From NCBI GenBank assembly GCA_030628305.1, contig DAOVRE010000003.1, positions 1-21,569 of the forward strand: a DNA stretch of 21,569 nt. The letters run 5' to 3'. This document shows positions 8,143 through 15,985 of this stretch, piece after piece. The notes beneath the pieces are model-generated. The model did not search any database, was not told the DNA's origin, and worked only from the letters and a program-made list of their open reading frames with translations. The translations under genes were made by a program, and so were the position numbers. The stretch is from Candidatus Heimdallarchaeota archaeon. Lineage in GTDB: Archaea; Asgardarchaeota; Heimdallarchaeia; Heimdallarchaeales; Heimdallarchaeaceae. Each line of letters begins with the position of its first letter. Position 1 is the stretch's first letter.

Positions 8143-9567
8143 TTACTCAAGTTTATTGAATTCATACAAAAGTGACACCAGTGAAATAATATCTCCAAGA
8201 CCTACCAAGTACTTTGGAGATGGTACAACTATGGTTGGGGTTCCAACCAAAGTAAATGATTTTGTCTGTATGTAACCATTATTTATGAAACTATTATCAC
8301 CATCCCATTCGTTTACTAGATAATTTTCTAGATTCTGCAACTCTTCTAAACCTTTTTTCGATATATTATAATCAATCAGTTTTGTGTCTGATAATCTATC
8401 TATGCTTCCGTTTTTTGCTTTAGTTGCAGCAAAAAGTGAAGAAATAACCAATGAATTTTTTCGCATAAGAGCAGATTCTTCTGAGATTAAAGGGGATAAA
8501 AGCAAAAAATAATCAAGATAGTGAAGATGTATCCGGATGTGAGGGTACTTGGAAAAAATAGCGTGCATTCCCTTGAATATATTAATCGAAGACATGGTTG
8601 AATGCAAAGATATTGAAAGAGATTTATCAATACAATGTAGAAAAGATACAAGTTCTTGTTCATTTAATCCAATAGAATCAACAACTGTAAATAGATTATC
8701 AATTATTGCTTGTTTCAAAACTCCATCTTTTACTGCAGCAAGTTCTAGATGAACAATTAGAGAAGGTTTTCTTTCTTTCCATTTTCTTATTAAACTTAGT
8801 ACAGGTTCGAAAAACTCTGCATAAGATTTAGAAGAACTAGTTCCCAAATTGATGAGATGAAATCCTGCTATAACACATAAGGTATAATCTGATATGTTAT
8901 TAATACTATATTCACTAAATTCCTCTGAAAACATAAGTAGGGAATTTATTTTATCATATGAACCAATAAAGCGGTTTGATCTTTCGCAATTAATTATCCT
9001 GTTAGCGACCGAATACTGACCTTTAGAGAACTCAAAAATATAGTGTGTTATTGGTTCGATCTTCTCTGAAGCCTTTTTTGATTCTAATTGAAATTTACCA
9101 TAGCTTGTAATTGGGTCTATAATTGATGAATCAAGCAATTTAGTTAAATTGGGACTTGAAATTGGTATGCTTAACAATACCGGATTTACTTCAATTTTTC
9201 TCAATAGGTTTGCCATTATTCCTGCTTGACCCCCCAACAATGTTCTTGAGATCACAAAGTGCTCCTCTATCCAGATAGCAACCTCATCTGAACTTATGAG
9301 AACCTCATCTGCTTTACCTTCGTTAATTGATTGAAGTAGACAAATAAGCAATTCTTCAATATTTGCAATCATTTTCGGACTACTATTGTCTGATAATCTA
9401 TCTTTTACCATAGTTGTCAGAGGGATATTTGAGAGAATTTCAGGTGTTATTTTGATAACTTTGTCAATGTTGACATTAAATCCTAATATGACACCTTTGG
9501 AACGAATGCTATCATCATCAATCAATTTTGACGCGTCTAGATAGCTATTTTTCCAAGCTTCCATCAT
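8143..9567 (-). CDS. ADP-dependent glucokinase/phosphofructokinase
   Basis: A 474-aa member of the ribokinase-fold ADP-dependent kinase family, which phosphorylates glucose or fructose 6-phosphate with ADP (producing AMP) in the modified Embden-Meyerhof pathway of archaea. Visible signatures are the N-terminal GFNVNIDKVIKI (residues 29-40, sugar-binding Asn/Asp), LLGGQAGIMANLL (110-122), the NxxE motif in SIGLNEQEL, and the nucleotide-site end VVPSPKYLVGLGD with catalytic Asp459 in GLGD. Length agrees with the family (about 450-490 aa). Which sugar it uses cannot be decided by eye. Start: two adjacent ATG codons (9567, 9564) lie 25 bp downstream of CTTTATAAG (9588-9596), indicating a leaderless transcript. 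The gene is divergent from trpS. Confidence 0.9.
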   Translation of the reverse strand: MMEAWKNSYLDASKLIDDDSIRSKGVILGFNVNIDKVIKITPEILSNIPLTTMVKDRLSDNSSPKMIANIEELLICLLQSINEGKADEVLISSDEVAIWIEEHFVISRTLLGGQAGIMANLLRKIEVNPVLLSIPISSPNLTKLLDSSIIDPITSYGKFQLESKKASEKIEPITHYIFEFSKGQYSVANRIINCERSNRFIGSYDKINSLLMFSEEFSEYSINNISDYTLCVIAGFHLINLGTSSSKSYAEFFEPVLSLIRKWKERKPSLIVHLELAAVKDGVLKQAIIDNLFTVVDSIGLNEQELVSFLHCIDKSLSISLHSTMSSINIFKGMHAIFSKYPHIRIHLHYLDYFLLLSPLISEESALMRKNSLVISSLFAATKAKNGSIDRLSDTKLIDYNISKKGLEELQNLENYLVNEWDGDNSFINNGYIQTKSFTLVGTPTIVVPSPKYLVGLGDIISLVSLLYEFNKLE

Positions 9568-9587
9568 TATTTTATTTGTTCGACAAT

Positions 9588-9596
9588 CTTATAAAG
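9588..9596 (-). promoter_or_regulatory. TATA-like element of the ADP-dependent kinase gene
   Basis: CTTTATAAG on the minus strand is centred 25 bp upstream of the first ATG. There is no ribosome-binding site in between, so the message is probably leaderless. Confidence 0.5.
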
Positions 9597-9649
9597 ACTT
9601 TTTTGTAAAAAGATATTGAGAGTGGTAACTTGGACTGGCATTGACTTTC

Positions 9650-9683
9650 CCCCGTTTTATTAACTACAAAATTGTTATAGGGG
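9650..9683. repeat. Nested inverted repeat in the divergent kinase/trpS intergenic region
   Basis: CCCC (9650-9653) ... GGGG (9680-9683) encloses TAAC (9661-9664) ... GTTA (9674-9677), symmetric about 9666/9667. It could be an operator between two divergent promoters. Arms are short and chance is possible. Confidence 0.25.
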
Positions 9684-9744
9684 ACAGACCAAATCGCTAT
9701 TCTTTGAAAAGTATTTTATTCTCATTTTTTAAAAGGTGTTTAGA

Positions 9745-10866
9745 ATGAGCAAGAATGTAGAAAATCGAGATATAGAGAAAAGAACAGATTATGAAACTAT
9801 TCTCAAAGAGTTTGGTATTGCTAAAATAGCTAATGTTTTACCTAGAATTGGAGAGGATCATTTGTTATTTAGAAGAGGAGTAGTCTTTGCTCATAGAGAC
9901 TTTGATAAAATCCTTGACAGAATTGAACAAAACAAAGGATTTTCCATTATCAGTGGTCGTGGTCCATCAAACGATTTACATTTTGGTCATTTGATTCTTT
10001 TTGAGTTGATACGTTACTTGCAGAAGAAATACGATTGTAAATATTATATGCCTTTATCTGATGACGAGAAGTATGTTTTTCGCAAAGTTGAAAACCTAGA
10101 AAAAACATACAAACCTGCTTTGGAGAATGCCATTGATATTTTTGCTTTAGGTTTTGATCCTAACAATGTTCATGCTTACATTTCCAGTGTTACGCCAAGG
10201 ATCCATTATCTTGCTTTGACGTTTTCTATTAACCAAACATATAATGCTATTAAAGCTGCCTTAGGTCTAACTGGTGAGGAAAATGCGGGCATCGTTTATT
10301 ATGCTTGCATTCAAGCCGCTCATATTCTCCAGCCCACTGTAGATGATGACTTTCCAGTTGTTGTTCCTATTGGTCTTGATCAGGATGTGTACATGCGTTT
10401 AACTCGAGACATTGCTCGAAAACGTAAAATCATTTTACCTGCTTCTTTGTACATCAGGTATATGAAAGGTCTTACAGGAGGTCCTATGTCTTCATCTTCT
10501 CCTGAAACATGTGTTTTTCTAAGAGATAATCCTAAAACTGTGAAGAAAAAGATAATGAGTGCTTTCACTGGTGGAAGAACTACAGTTAAAGAACAAAGAG
10601 AACTTGGAGCAAATCCTTACATTTGTACAGTTTTTGATTGGTTTGAGAAATTTTTCATTCAAGATGATGATGAGTTAGAGGAAAATCGTCAAGGTTGTTT
10701 AGGTGGCAAACTTATCTGTGGTCTTGATTGTAAGCCCCGTTTACTTGAGATGGTACTAAAATATCAAGAAGAACATAAAACTCGACGAAAAGAAGTAATA
10801 AAGAATCTTCCGAAGTACTTCGAACATGAAATTGATATGACAGTACTAAATTCAGAAAGTGATTAA
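9745..10866 (+). CDS. trpS: Tryptophanyl-tRNA synthetase (archaeal/eukaryotic type)
   Basis: A 373-aa class I aminoacyl-tRNA synthetase charging tRNA-Trp in the cytoplasm. The HIGH-type signature is GRGPSNDLHFGHL (HFGH at residues 79-82), and IGLDQD (about 209-214) and FTGGRTTVKEQRELG in the second half match the archaeal/eukaryotic TrpRS family. The KMSKS-type loop reads GGPMSSSSPET (about 245-255), with proline where the first lysine is normally found. ATG at 9745 is preferred to the upstream in-frame GTG (9736), because that GTG is itself part of an AAGGTG ribosome-binding site 6 nt before the ATG. The NOG1-like gene follows two bases after its stop, so both are one operon. Confidence 0.95.
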   Translation: MSKNVENRDIEKRTDYETILKEFGIAKIANVLPRIGEDHLLFRRGVVFAHRDFDKILDRIEQNKGFSIISGRGPSNDLHFGHLILFELIRYLQKKYDCKYYMPLSDDEKYVFRKVENLEKTYKPALENAIDIFALGFDPNNVHAYISSVTPRIHYLALTFSINQTYNAIKAALGLTGEENAGIVYYACIQAAHILQPTVDDDFPVVVPIGLDQDVYMRLTRDIARKRKIILPASLYIRYMKGLTGGPMSSSSPETCVFLRDNPKTVKKKIMSAFTGGRTTVKEQRELGANPYICTVFDWFEKFFIQDDDELEENRQGCLGGKLICGLDCKPRLLEMVLKYQEEHKTRRKEVIKNLPKYFEHEIDMTVLNSESD

Positions 10867-10868
10867 CA

Positions 10869-11984
10869 TTGAAAAAAAACCTTAAAACAAGCAACCCGTT
10901 TAGAAGGGTTACTTATATCTCTCCCATAGATGAAATCATAGACAATGCTTTTCAACAAAGCCAAGCTATTAGACGAACACGTATTAAGAAAAGAATTAGC
11001 AGAGAACAAAAACTTTCTTTTCTTGAAAAAGATAGAATTAATACCTTAACCGATGAATTAACCAGAAAGATTGATAGCATAATTGATCTGTTTCCTTGGG
11101 TTGAAGATATTCATCCATTTTATCAAGAACTTTGTAATTTAGTGGGGAGTGTTGACAAAATCAAGCAGGTACTTGGCAGATTAAAAGGCATGTCTAATCA
11201 GTTACGTGAAATTGAGAGGGAACAATTACAGAAACTAAACGATACAAATCACCCTATTGTTATGGCTTCAATAAGAAAGGAAACAGGAGGTAGATATGTT
11301 TCTCTTGTTAAAAAGGCTCGTGGAGATGTGAAGTATCTTATCCGGATTGTTAAAAAATTGAAATCTGTACCCGATTTTAATACTATCCTCCCTACGATAG
11401 TCATTGCTGGTTCCCCTAATGTTGGTAAATCTTCTCTTGTTAGGTGTATTTCCTCAGGATCACCTGAAGTGGGCGAATATCCTTTTACTACAAAACAGAT
11501 AGTGTTTGGTCATGCAAATTTTGGCTTAACTCTCGTTCAGATTGTTGATACACCTGGTTTACTTGATCGTCCTTTTGATGAACGCAGTTTAATTGAACTT
11601 CAAAGCATTGCTTCGATCAAGCATATTTCAGATGTTATTGTTTACATGTTTGATTACTCAAAAAAGGCTGAATTATCTGCTAAAGAACAGAATAATTTGC
11701 TTGAGGATATTTCCAATGAGTTCAGTGATAATCCTACTATTAGAGTACTTAACAAAGTAGACCTGCTCACTGACGAGCAAATTAAAGAAGCTAAAGCTGA
11801 GTTCAAAACGGAATATCACGTTTCTACTATGGAAGGTAAGGGATTAGAAGAACTTGTAGAAGCTTTGAAGACTATGGTGTTAACTATGCTCAAAACCAAA
11901 GAAAAGTTCAAAGACGTTGCTAAATTGTCAATTTCTGAAGAGTTTCTACTCCAAGAGGAGGAGGATTTCTCTTACGACATTTAG
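10869..11984 (+). CDS. NOG1-like GTPase (ribosome-assembly family, OBG/TRAFAC)
   Basis: At 371 aa, this has an N-terminal helical domain (residues about 1-170, including NPFRRVTYISPIDEIIDNAF typical of NOG1) followed by a GTPase domain. Motifs are G1 GSPNVGKS (181-188), a G2 threonine in YPFTTK (205-209), G3 DTPG (227-230), G4 NKVD (295-298) and a G5-like STMEGKG. In eukaryotes Nog1 acts in 60S subunit maturation; archaeal homologues are thought to act on the large subunit. The start appears to be TTG at 10869, two bases after the trpS stop, since the conserved N-terminus begins at once and no ATG is available. A low-complexity acidic end (LLQEEEDF) closes the protein. Confidence 0.92.
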   Translation: MKKNLKTSNPFRRVTYISPIDEIIDNAFQQSQAIRRTRIKKRISREQKLSFLEKDRINTLTDELTRKIDSIIDLFPWVEDIHPFYQELCNLVGSVDKIKQVLGRLKGMSNQLREIEREQLQKLNDTNHPIVMASIRKETGGRYVSLVKKARGDVKYLIRIVKKLKSVPDFNTILPTIVIAGSPNVGKSSLVRCISSGSPEVGEYPFTTKQIVFGHANFGLTLVQIVDTPGLLDRPFDERSLIELQSIASIKHISDVIVYMFDYSKKAELSAKEQNNLLEDISNEFSDNPTIRVLNKVDLLTDEQIKEAKAEFKTEYHVSTMEGKGLEELVEALKTMVLTMLKTKEKFKDVAKLSISEEFLLQEEEDFSYDI

Positions 11985-12040
11985 TTTTTTATACCAATGA
12001 ATTAGTTTTAATGAATTCTACATTATTTGAAAAAGAAAAT

Positions 12041-12133
12041 GGACCAGTAGTCTAGTCTGGATAAGGCACCGGCCTCCGGAAATCTATTGAAGAAAGCCGG
12101 GGTTCGCAGGTTCAAATCCTGTCTGGTCCGCCA
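12041..12133 (+). tRNA. tRNA-Arg (anticodon CCG) with 15-nt intron, CCA encoded
   Basis: Acceptor stem GGACCAG/CTGGTCC, D stem GTCT/AGGC, anticodon stem CCGGC/GCCGG, T stem GCAGG/CCTGT with loop TTCAAAT, discriminator G73 and encoded CCA (12131-12133). The anticodon loop CTCCGGA is interrupted after position 37 by an intron at about 12080-12094. The exact ends are ambiguous by one base because of repeated A residues. Removing it restores a normal 7-nt loop with anticodon CCG (reads CGG). The gene lies between the NOG1-like gene and the convergent PAC2-family gene. Confidence 0.9.
12080..12094 (+). other. Archaeal tRNA intron (position 37/38)
   Basis: A 15-nt insertion in the tRNA-Arg anticodon loop at the canonical archaeal intron site. 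Only a short internal stem (TCT/AGA with a 5-nt loop) is evident, so the splicing motif is probably a relaxed bulge-helix-bulge. It would be removed by the tRNA splicing endonuclease. Confidence 0.8.
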
Positions 12134-12147
12134 CTTTTTTTATTCGT

Positions 12148-12891
12148 CTACACAAACATTCCTTGATCAGAATCTTTATCTCTATCCCTTGTAGGTTTGC
12201 TTGCTTGGATTAACGACTCGATTTCCTTCTCTATCTTTTCTGCTTCTTTCAGCAATCCTTCTGTGTCAATTCCAATACCTAATAAGAGATTGATTTGTTC
12301 TATTGCTACACTTGCGGCAACAGGATCAGGTCGTGATCTTTCTGCATATGGTAAGAGAGCTACAGCGGGGAATTGATTGAGCTCGTAAAACATGAGCATG
12401 TAAGCTAAGGGACCAGTTACATATAGCCCTTCATCAAGAACAGGGATAGAAGAAGTAGAATCATCCCTTTTGAAAGAACGGGTGTAAATCCCCTTGACAG
12501 CATGTTCACCTTGCAAACGCTTATCCAACCCGCCAATAAGAATAGCCTGTTGGAATTTCTCTTCAATAGACCATTCAACAATAGTCTTGGTAAAAAGCAA
12601 ATGTTCAGATTTTATTGGTTCAAAAATAGGCAATATTACGACTAAATTATCTTTGCGATAAATTTCAAAGGGAAAAGTAATTTGCTCATTTTTGATAGAA
12701 ATAAACTGAGGTAAGTTATTTGTAATAATGAAACCGATGCGTTCTAATCCTAGGTTTTCAACTAAATGACTCATCGATATAAAGCCACATTCTCCGATCC
12801 CATGCCATCCGTTTAAGAGAACACAACCTTCAAAGTTTTGAGGCTTTTCAAATATAAACTCGACATCTCCGTATGTTTTCTTACTTGTCAT
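12148..12891 (-). CDS. PAC2-family protein (proteasome assembly chaperone-like)
   Basis: A 247-aa member of the archaeal PAC2 family, whose eukaryotic relatives help assemble the 20S proteasome; archaeal members may act in proteasome assembly or have other roles. Family-like features are the N-terminal CVLLNGWHGIGECGFISMSHLV (residues about 23-44), ILIGGLDKRL in the centre, and the late VTGPLAYMLMFYEL and LPYAERSRPDPVAAS segments. The C-terminus is charged (KPTRDRDKDSD). ATG at 12891 was chosen over the upstream TTG because GGAG lies just before it (minus strand, about 7 nt upstream). It is the last gene of the ribosomal cluster, 90 bp after rpl2, and ends just beyond the convergent tRNA-Arg. 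Confidence 0.82.
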   Translation of the reverse strand: MTSKKTYGDVEFIFEKPQNFEGCVLLNGWHGIGECGFISMSHLVENLGLERIGFIITNNLPQFISIKNEQITFPFEIYRKDNLVVILPIFEPIKSEHLLFTKTIVEWSIEEKFQQAILIGGLDKRLQGEHAVKGIYTRSFKRDDSTSSIPVLDEGLYVTGPLAYMLMFYELNQFPAVALLPYAERSRPDPVAASVAIEQINLLLGIGIDTEGLLKEAEKIEKEIESLIQASKPTRDRDKDSDQGMFV

Positions 12892-12981
12892 TCTAATACT
12901 CCTTATCAATATATCTTAGCTTTGGGTTTTTAATGACTATGTTTATTAAAAAATGTAAAAATAAAAAATAAAAGGGCAAAA

Positions 12982-13719
12982 TTATTTCTTGCCTCTTCTT
13001 CTTCCACTTCTTCTTGCTGCAATAAGACCAACTTTTCTTCCAGGTTGAGCATGTCTTGAAACGGTTGTTGCACGTGGAGGGCTTTGATGTGCACCACCAC
13101 CATGTGGATGAGAAACCGCATTCATAGCAACACCTCTCACTCTTGGATAATAATGTCCTTTTGCTTTTTTGAGATGATGTTTATTTCCTGCTTTAACAAA
13201 TGGTTTTTCGGTTCTTCCTCCGCCTGCCACAATACCAATTGTTGCTCGGCACCTTTGAGGAATTTCTTTCATTTCACCACTTGGTAATTGAAGAGTTACT
13301 TTTCCTTTATCACGACCTAAGATAGTTGCATATCCGCCACTAGATCGGATTAAACGACCTCCATCTCCAGGGGTTAATTCTATATTGAAGACAGGAGATC
13401 CATCAGGAATTGCTTGTAAGGGGATTGTATTACCGATGACAGCTGATGCACCAGTACCATATTCGATAGTTTGTCCTACTCTTAATCCTTCAGAGGGCAG
13501 TATCACTTTTTTCAATCCATCTTGAAAAAGAACTATTGCTACAGGCGCCCCTCTTCCAGGGTCATGTACAATATCCTTTACTGAACCGATTATTATTTCG
13601 TCAGTATATTCAATTTTGGTAATTTTTCTATATTTAACACTACCTTTTCTCTTATGGGAAGCAGCTCGGAATTGTGATGTTCCTCTACCTCGTCTTTGGA
13701 CTAATATTTTTTTACCCAT
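12982..13719 (-). CDS. rpl2: Large ribosomal subunit protein uL2
   Basis: A 245-aa protein of the peptidyl-transferase centre region. It begins MGKKILVQRRGRGTSQFRA, has the SH3-like central domain, and has the conserved C-terminal segment VRGVAMNAVSHPHGGGAH (residues about 195-212) with the essential histidine. It ends in a very basic tail (RRSGRRRGKK). The ATG has a GGAAGTGA ribosome-binding site and follows the rpl23 stop by 14 bp. The S10-type cluster stops here: rps19, the usual next gene, is replaced by a PAC2-family gene. Confidence 0.97.
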   Translation of the reverse strand: MGKKILVQRRGRGTSQFRAASHKRKGSVKYRKITKIEYTDEIIIGSVKDIVHDPGRGAPVAIVLFQDGLKKVILPSEGLRVGQTIEYGTGASAVIGNTIPLQAIPDGSPVFNIELTPGDGGRLIRSSGGYATILGRDKGKVTLQLPSGEMKEIPQRCRATIGIVAGGGRTEKPFVKAGNKHHLKKAKGHYYPRVRGVAMNAVSHPHGGGAHQSPPRATTVSRHAQPGRKVGLIAARRSGRRRGKK

Positions 13720-13733
13720 CTAATTCACTTCCT

Positions 13734-13994
13734 TTAGAATAATCCCATTCGTGAAGCTATATCTGCAGCATCATCGAATTCGCTTAGTTTTACATAAGCT
13801 TTCTTTGTTCCTTTTGGTGTGATCAAGGTGTTTACTTTGAGAACTTGAACCTCGTACAATTTTTCCATTGCCTCTTTAATTTGGTGCTTAGTAGCGTTCA
13901 GAGCAACTTGGATAACTAACTTGTTCTCTTTCTCAATTAACTCGAAGTCTTTTTCAGAGATAAGGGGTTTTATTATTATTTTGTACGGATCCAT
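13734..13994 (-). CDS. rpl23: Large ribosomal subunit protein uL23
   Basis: An 86-aa protein near the polypeptide exit tunnel and the docking site for SRP. The hallmark N-terminal IIKPLISEK, central NATKHQIKEAMEKLYEVQVL and KGTKKAYVKL are seen. Length is usual for archaea. Its ATG overlaps the stop of rpl4 by one base (TAATG), with a GGTGAT ribosome-binding site within the end of rpl4, implying translational coupling. Confidence 0.96.
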   Translation of the reverse strand: MDPYKIIIKPLISEKDFELIEKENKLVIQVALNATKHQIKEAMEKLYEVQVLKVNTLITPKGTKKAYVKLSEFDDAADIASRMGLF

Positions 13995-14791
13995 TATTTA
14001 TCACCTGAAATAAAGCGTTCATTCAAAGATTTTATTGCATCTTCTGTCCAGATTGTTAGTCTTCCGGGTTGAGTTCCTGGAGCTAAAAGTTCAGTTGTAA
14101 GTTTGTTTACAGTAACAACATTGGTACCTAAAATATTTCTTCCTGCTTTGACCAAAGAACATTCACGATTACTTACTACTATCAACGGACCAACAGGTAC
14201 TTTGTATTTACGTCCTCTTCCTTTGCCTTTGCCAGGGCGAACATTTTTACCAAATTTCACCCTTAATAATTCCAAAGATAGACCTAAATTATCTAACAGT
14301 GTAACAACCTCTTGAGTCTTTGCCAGTTCTTCTGCTTTTGACTCAATAACAATTGGGAAGTCAGTTTTATCATCAAAACGATGCCCTCTTTGACCCACCG
14401 ATTCTTTTTGTGCTGTATATGCTATAGCAGATTTCAAAGCAATTAGATGCTCCTTTCGATTGATTTTTTCTATTATCTTCTTCTCTGCTCTAGGAGGATG
14501 GGCTCTGTGACCGCCTCGTGCTTGTGGAATAAAAGCTGTTCGTTGAGCACTGTGTGTTCTAGAACCTTTTATTCTTGGAACTCTTGCAGCACCACGACCA
14601 GGTCCCCAATTCTCAACAGCAACGGATTTTCCAGCCATAGGACTAACACCTTTTGGCTGTCTCTTCCAGCTTTGCTCAGCAAGTACAGCTCTTTTAATTA
14701 TATCTGGTCGCAATTGTGTTTGGAATACTTCTGGTAGTTCTATTGTTTCCGAAAGTTTTTTTCCTTTGATGGAATATATTTTTGTGTTCAT
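13994..14791 (-). CDS. rpl4: Large ribosomal subunit protein uL4
   Basis: At 265 aa, this has the long internal loop that reaches into the exit tunnel (GPGRGAARVPRIKGSRTH and a following GGHRAHPPR, residues about 68-102) and a globular domain with RPGKGKGRGRKYKVPVGPL (about 185-203). An archaeal-type protein. Start ATG preceded by GAGGCGAT. It overlaps rpl23 by one base and follows rpl3 by 16 bp. Confidence 0.96.
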   Translation of the reverse strand: MNTKIYSIKGKKLSETIELPEVFQTQLRPDIIKRAVLAEQSWKRQPKGVSPMAGKSVAVENWGPGRGAARVPRIKGSRTHSAQRTAFIPQARGGHRAHPPRAEKKIIEKINRKEHLIALKSAIAYTAQKESVGQRGHRFDDKTDFPIVIESKAEELAKTQEVVTLLDNLGLSLELLRVKFGKNVRPGKGKGRGRKYKVPVGPLIVVSNRECSLVKAGRNILGTNVVTVNKLTTELLAPGTQPGRLTIWTEDAIKSLNERFISGDK

Positions 14792-14807
14792 CTTTATCGC
14801 CTCAATC

Positions 14808-15809
14808 CTAACCTTGTTGACTCCTTGTTGAGATGTAGAGTATCTGTGGCTCTTTCTCAGGTTGTGGAGCTTTTCTAACAGGTTCTCTTAGTAGAATTGT
14901 ACGCTTTTTAGGACCTGGAACAGATCCTTTAAGCAAAACGTAATTGTTTTTCACAACACCGTATCTTACAAATCCTCCCTTAGGAACGATTTGTGATCCA
15001 TCAGAACCAATCTGCATTATCCTTTTGTTATACTCGGTTCTAATATTGAAACCCATCTGACCAGATCTTGGAATAGTCCACATTGTTCTTGAAGGTGTCC
15101 ATGGACCGATTGAACCTACTCCCCTTTTAGTTGCTTTAGACTTGTGTTGGAGGATTTTTATTCCATGTCGTTTTACTGGTCCTTGGAAACCTTTTCCTTT
15201 TGTTACACCAATAGAATCTACAAATTCACCAGTTTTGAATACATCTCGAATAAGCACTTCTTTCCCAAGAAGAGAAATACCATACTGATATCCTTCCTCA
15301 ATTTTTGAGCAACCAATTTTAATTTCTGCAATTTGAGGAGTCTTCATACCAACTCCTGTGAGATAAGGTTGAGTATGAACAATTGCTCTTAGTTCAACTA
15401 TTTCCTCAAGGTGGTCTTCAAAATTTTTCTTTGCTTTCTCAAGATCGTATTGTTTAGGAAGTTTAACCTTTCTTTTAAGCTCTTCCTTTGTCTCTGTTGT
15501 AATTAAATCAGCAACAATTTTGAGACCATAAGGTGATTTTTTATAACCACGTAAACCAAATACAACATTTGGTGGTGTTTCAATACATGTTACCGCTACA
15601 GTAACTTCCCTATTTACTAAGTGGCTTCTTGGTCTATCTTCAAGATATTCGCAATGTGTCATTCCAGCTTTAATACCAAGAAAACCTAGTAACTTAGGAG
15701 CACCCTCGTATGTTTGCCATGCGCGAGGTGCAGGTACTGTTCTTCTTGCTCTTACCCTTCGATATCCTAGAGATCCTCGATGGGGAGCACTTACCCTTCT
15801 ATGCCCCAT
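14808..15809 (-). CDS. rpl3: Large ribosomal subunit protein uL3
   Basis: A 333-aa archaeal/eukaryotic-type L3. It starts MGHRRVSAPHRGSLGYRRVR and contains LGFLGIKAGMTH, the conserved core GVTKGKGFQGPVKRHGIK (residues about 204-221) and the W-finger region SIGPWTPSRTMWTIPRSGQM. L3 has a central role in large-subunit assembly and the peptidyl-transferase centre. It is the first gene of the rpl3-rpl4-rpl23-rpl2 block, with a 176-bp gap to the preceding rtcA. The ATG is followed downstream of TATA-like sequences (TAGTAATATAAAC around 15848-15860 and AAATTTAAATG around 15830-15842), so the block probably has its own promoter. Confidence 0.96.
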   Translation of the reverse strand: MGHRRVSAPHRGSLGYRRVRARRTVPAPRAWQTYEGAPKLLGFLGIKAGMTHCEYLEDRPRSHLVNREVTVAVTCIETPPNVVFGLRGYKKSPYGLKIVADLITTETKEELKRKVKLPKQYDLEKAKKNFEDHLEEIVELRAIVHTQPYLTGVGMKTPQIAEIKIGCSKIEEGYQYGISLLGKEVLIRDVFKTGEFVDSIGVTKGKGFQGPVKRHGIKILQHKSKATKRGVGSIGPWTPSRTMWTIPRSGQMGFNIRTEYNKRIMQIGSDGSQIVPKGGFVRYGVVKNNYVLLKGSVPGPKKRTILLREPVRKAPQPEKEPQILYISTRSQQG

Positions 15810-15847
15810 ATTTTCAACGTCCTTAATGTTTCATTTAAATTTCTTTG

Positions 15848-15860
15848 ATTAGTTTATATT
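15848..15860 (-). promoter_or_regulatory. TATA-like element of the rpl3 block, with flanking short inverted repeat
   Basis: On the minus strand the A/T core AATATAA is framed by TTAGT and ACTAA. A start about 26 bp downstream would give a leader of about 20 nt before the rpl3 ATG. A second A/T-rich candidate nearer the gene makes the exact promoter uncertain. Confidence 0.35.
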
Positions 15861-15985
15861 ACTAAACGTATTCAATAGAGTAAATTTTTATAGAAATTAT
15901 ACTCTTATGTCGTACTCCGACTTGTATAGCATCATATAAATATGTCGTTAAGAAAGAAATAGCGAGAAATGAACAATCAGCTAGT

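Noticed and set aside
12930..13121. Minus-strand ORF overlapping the 3' end of rpl2 in another frame
   Set aside because: It is a frame shadow of the conserved uL2 C-terminus.
14447..14737. 96-codon plus-strand ORF antisense to rpl4
   Set aside because: Entirely inside a conserved ribosomal gene; Ser/Cys-rich content is the usual product of reading such genes backwards.
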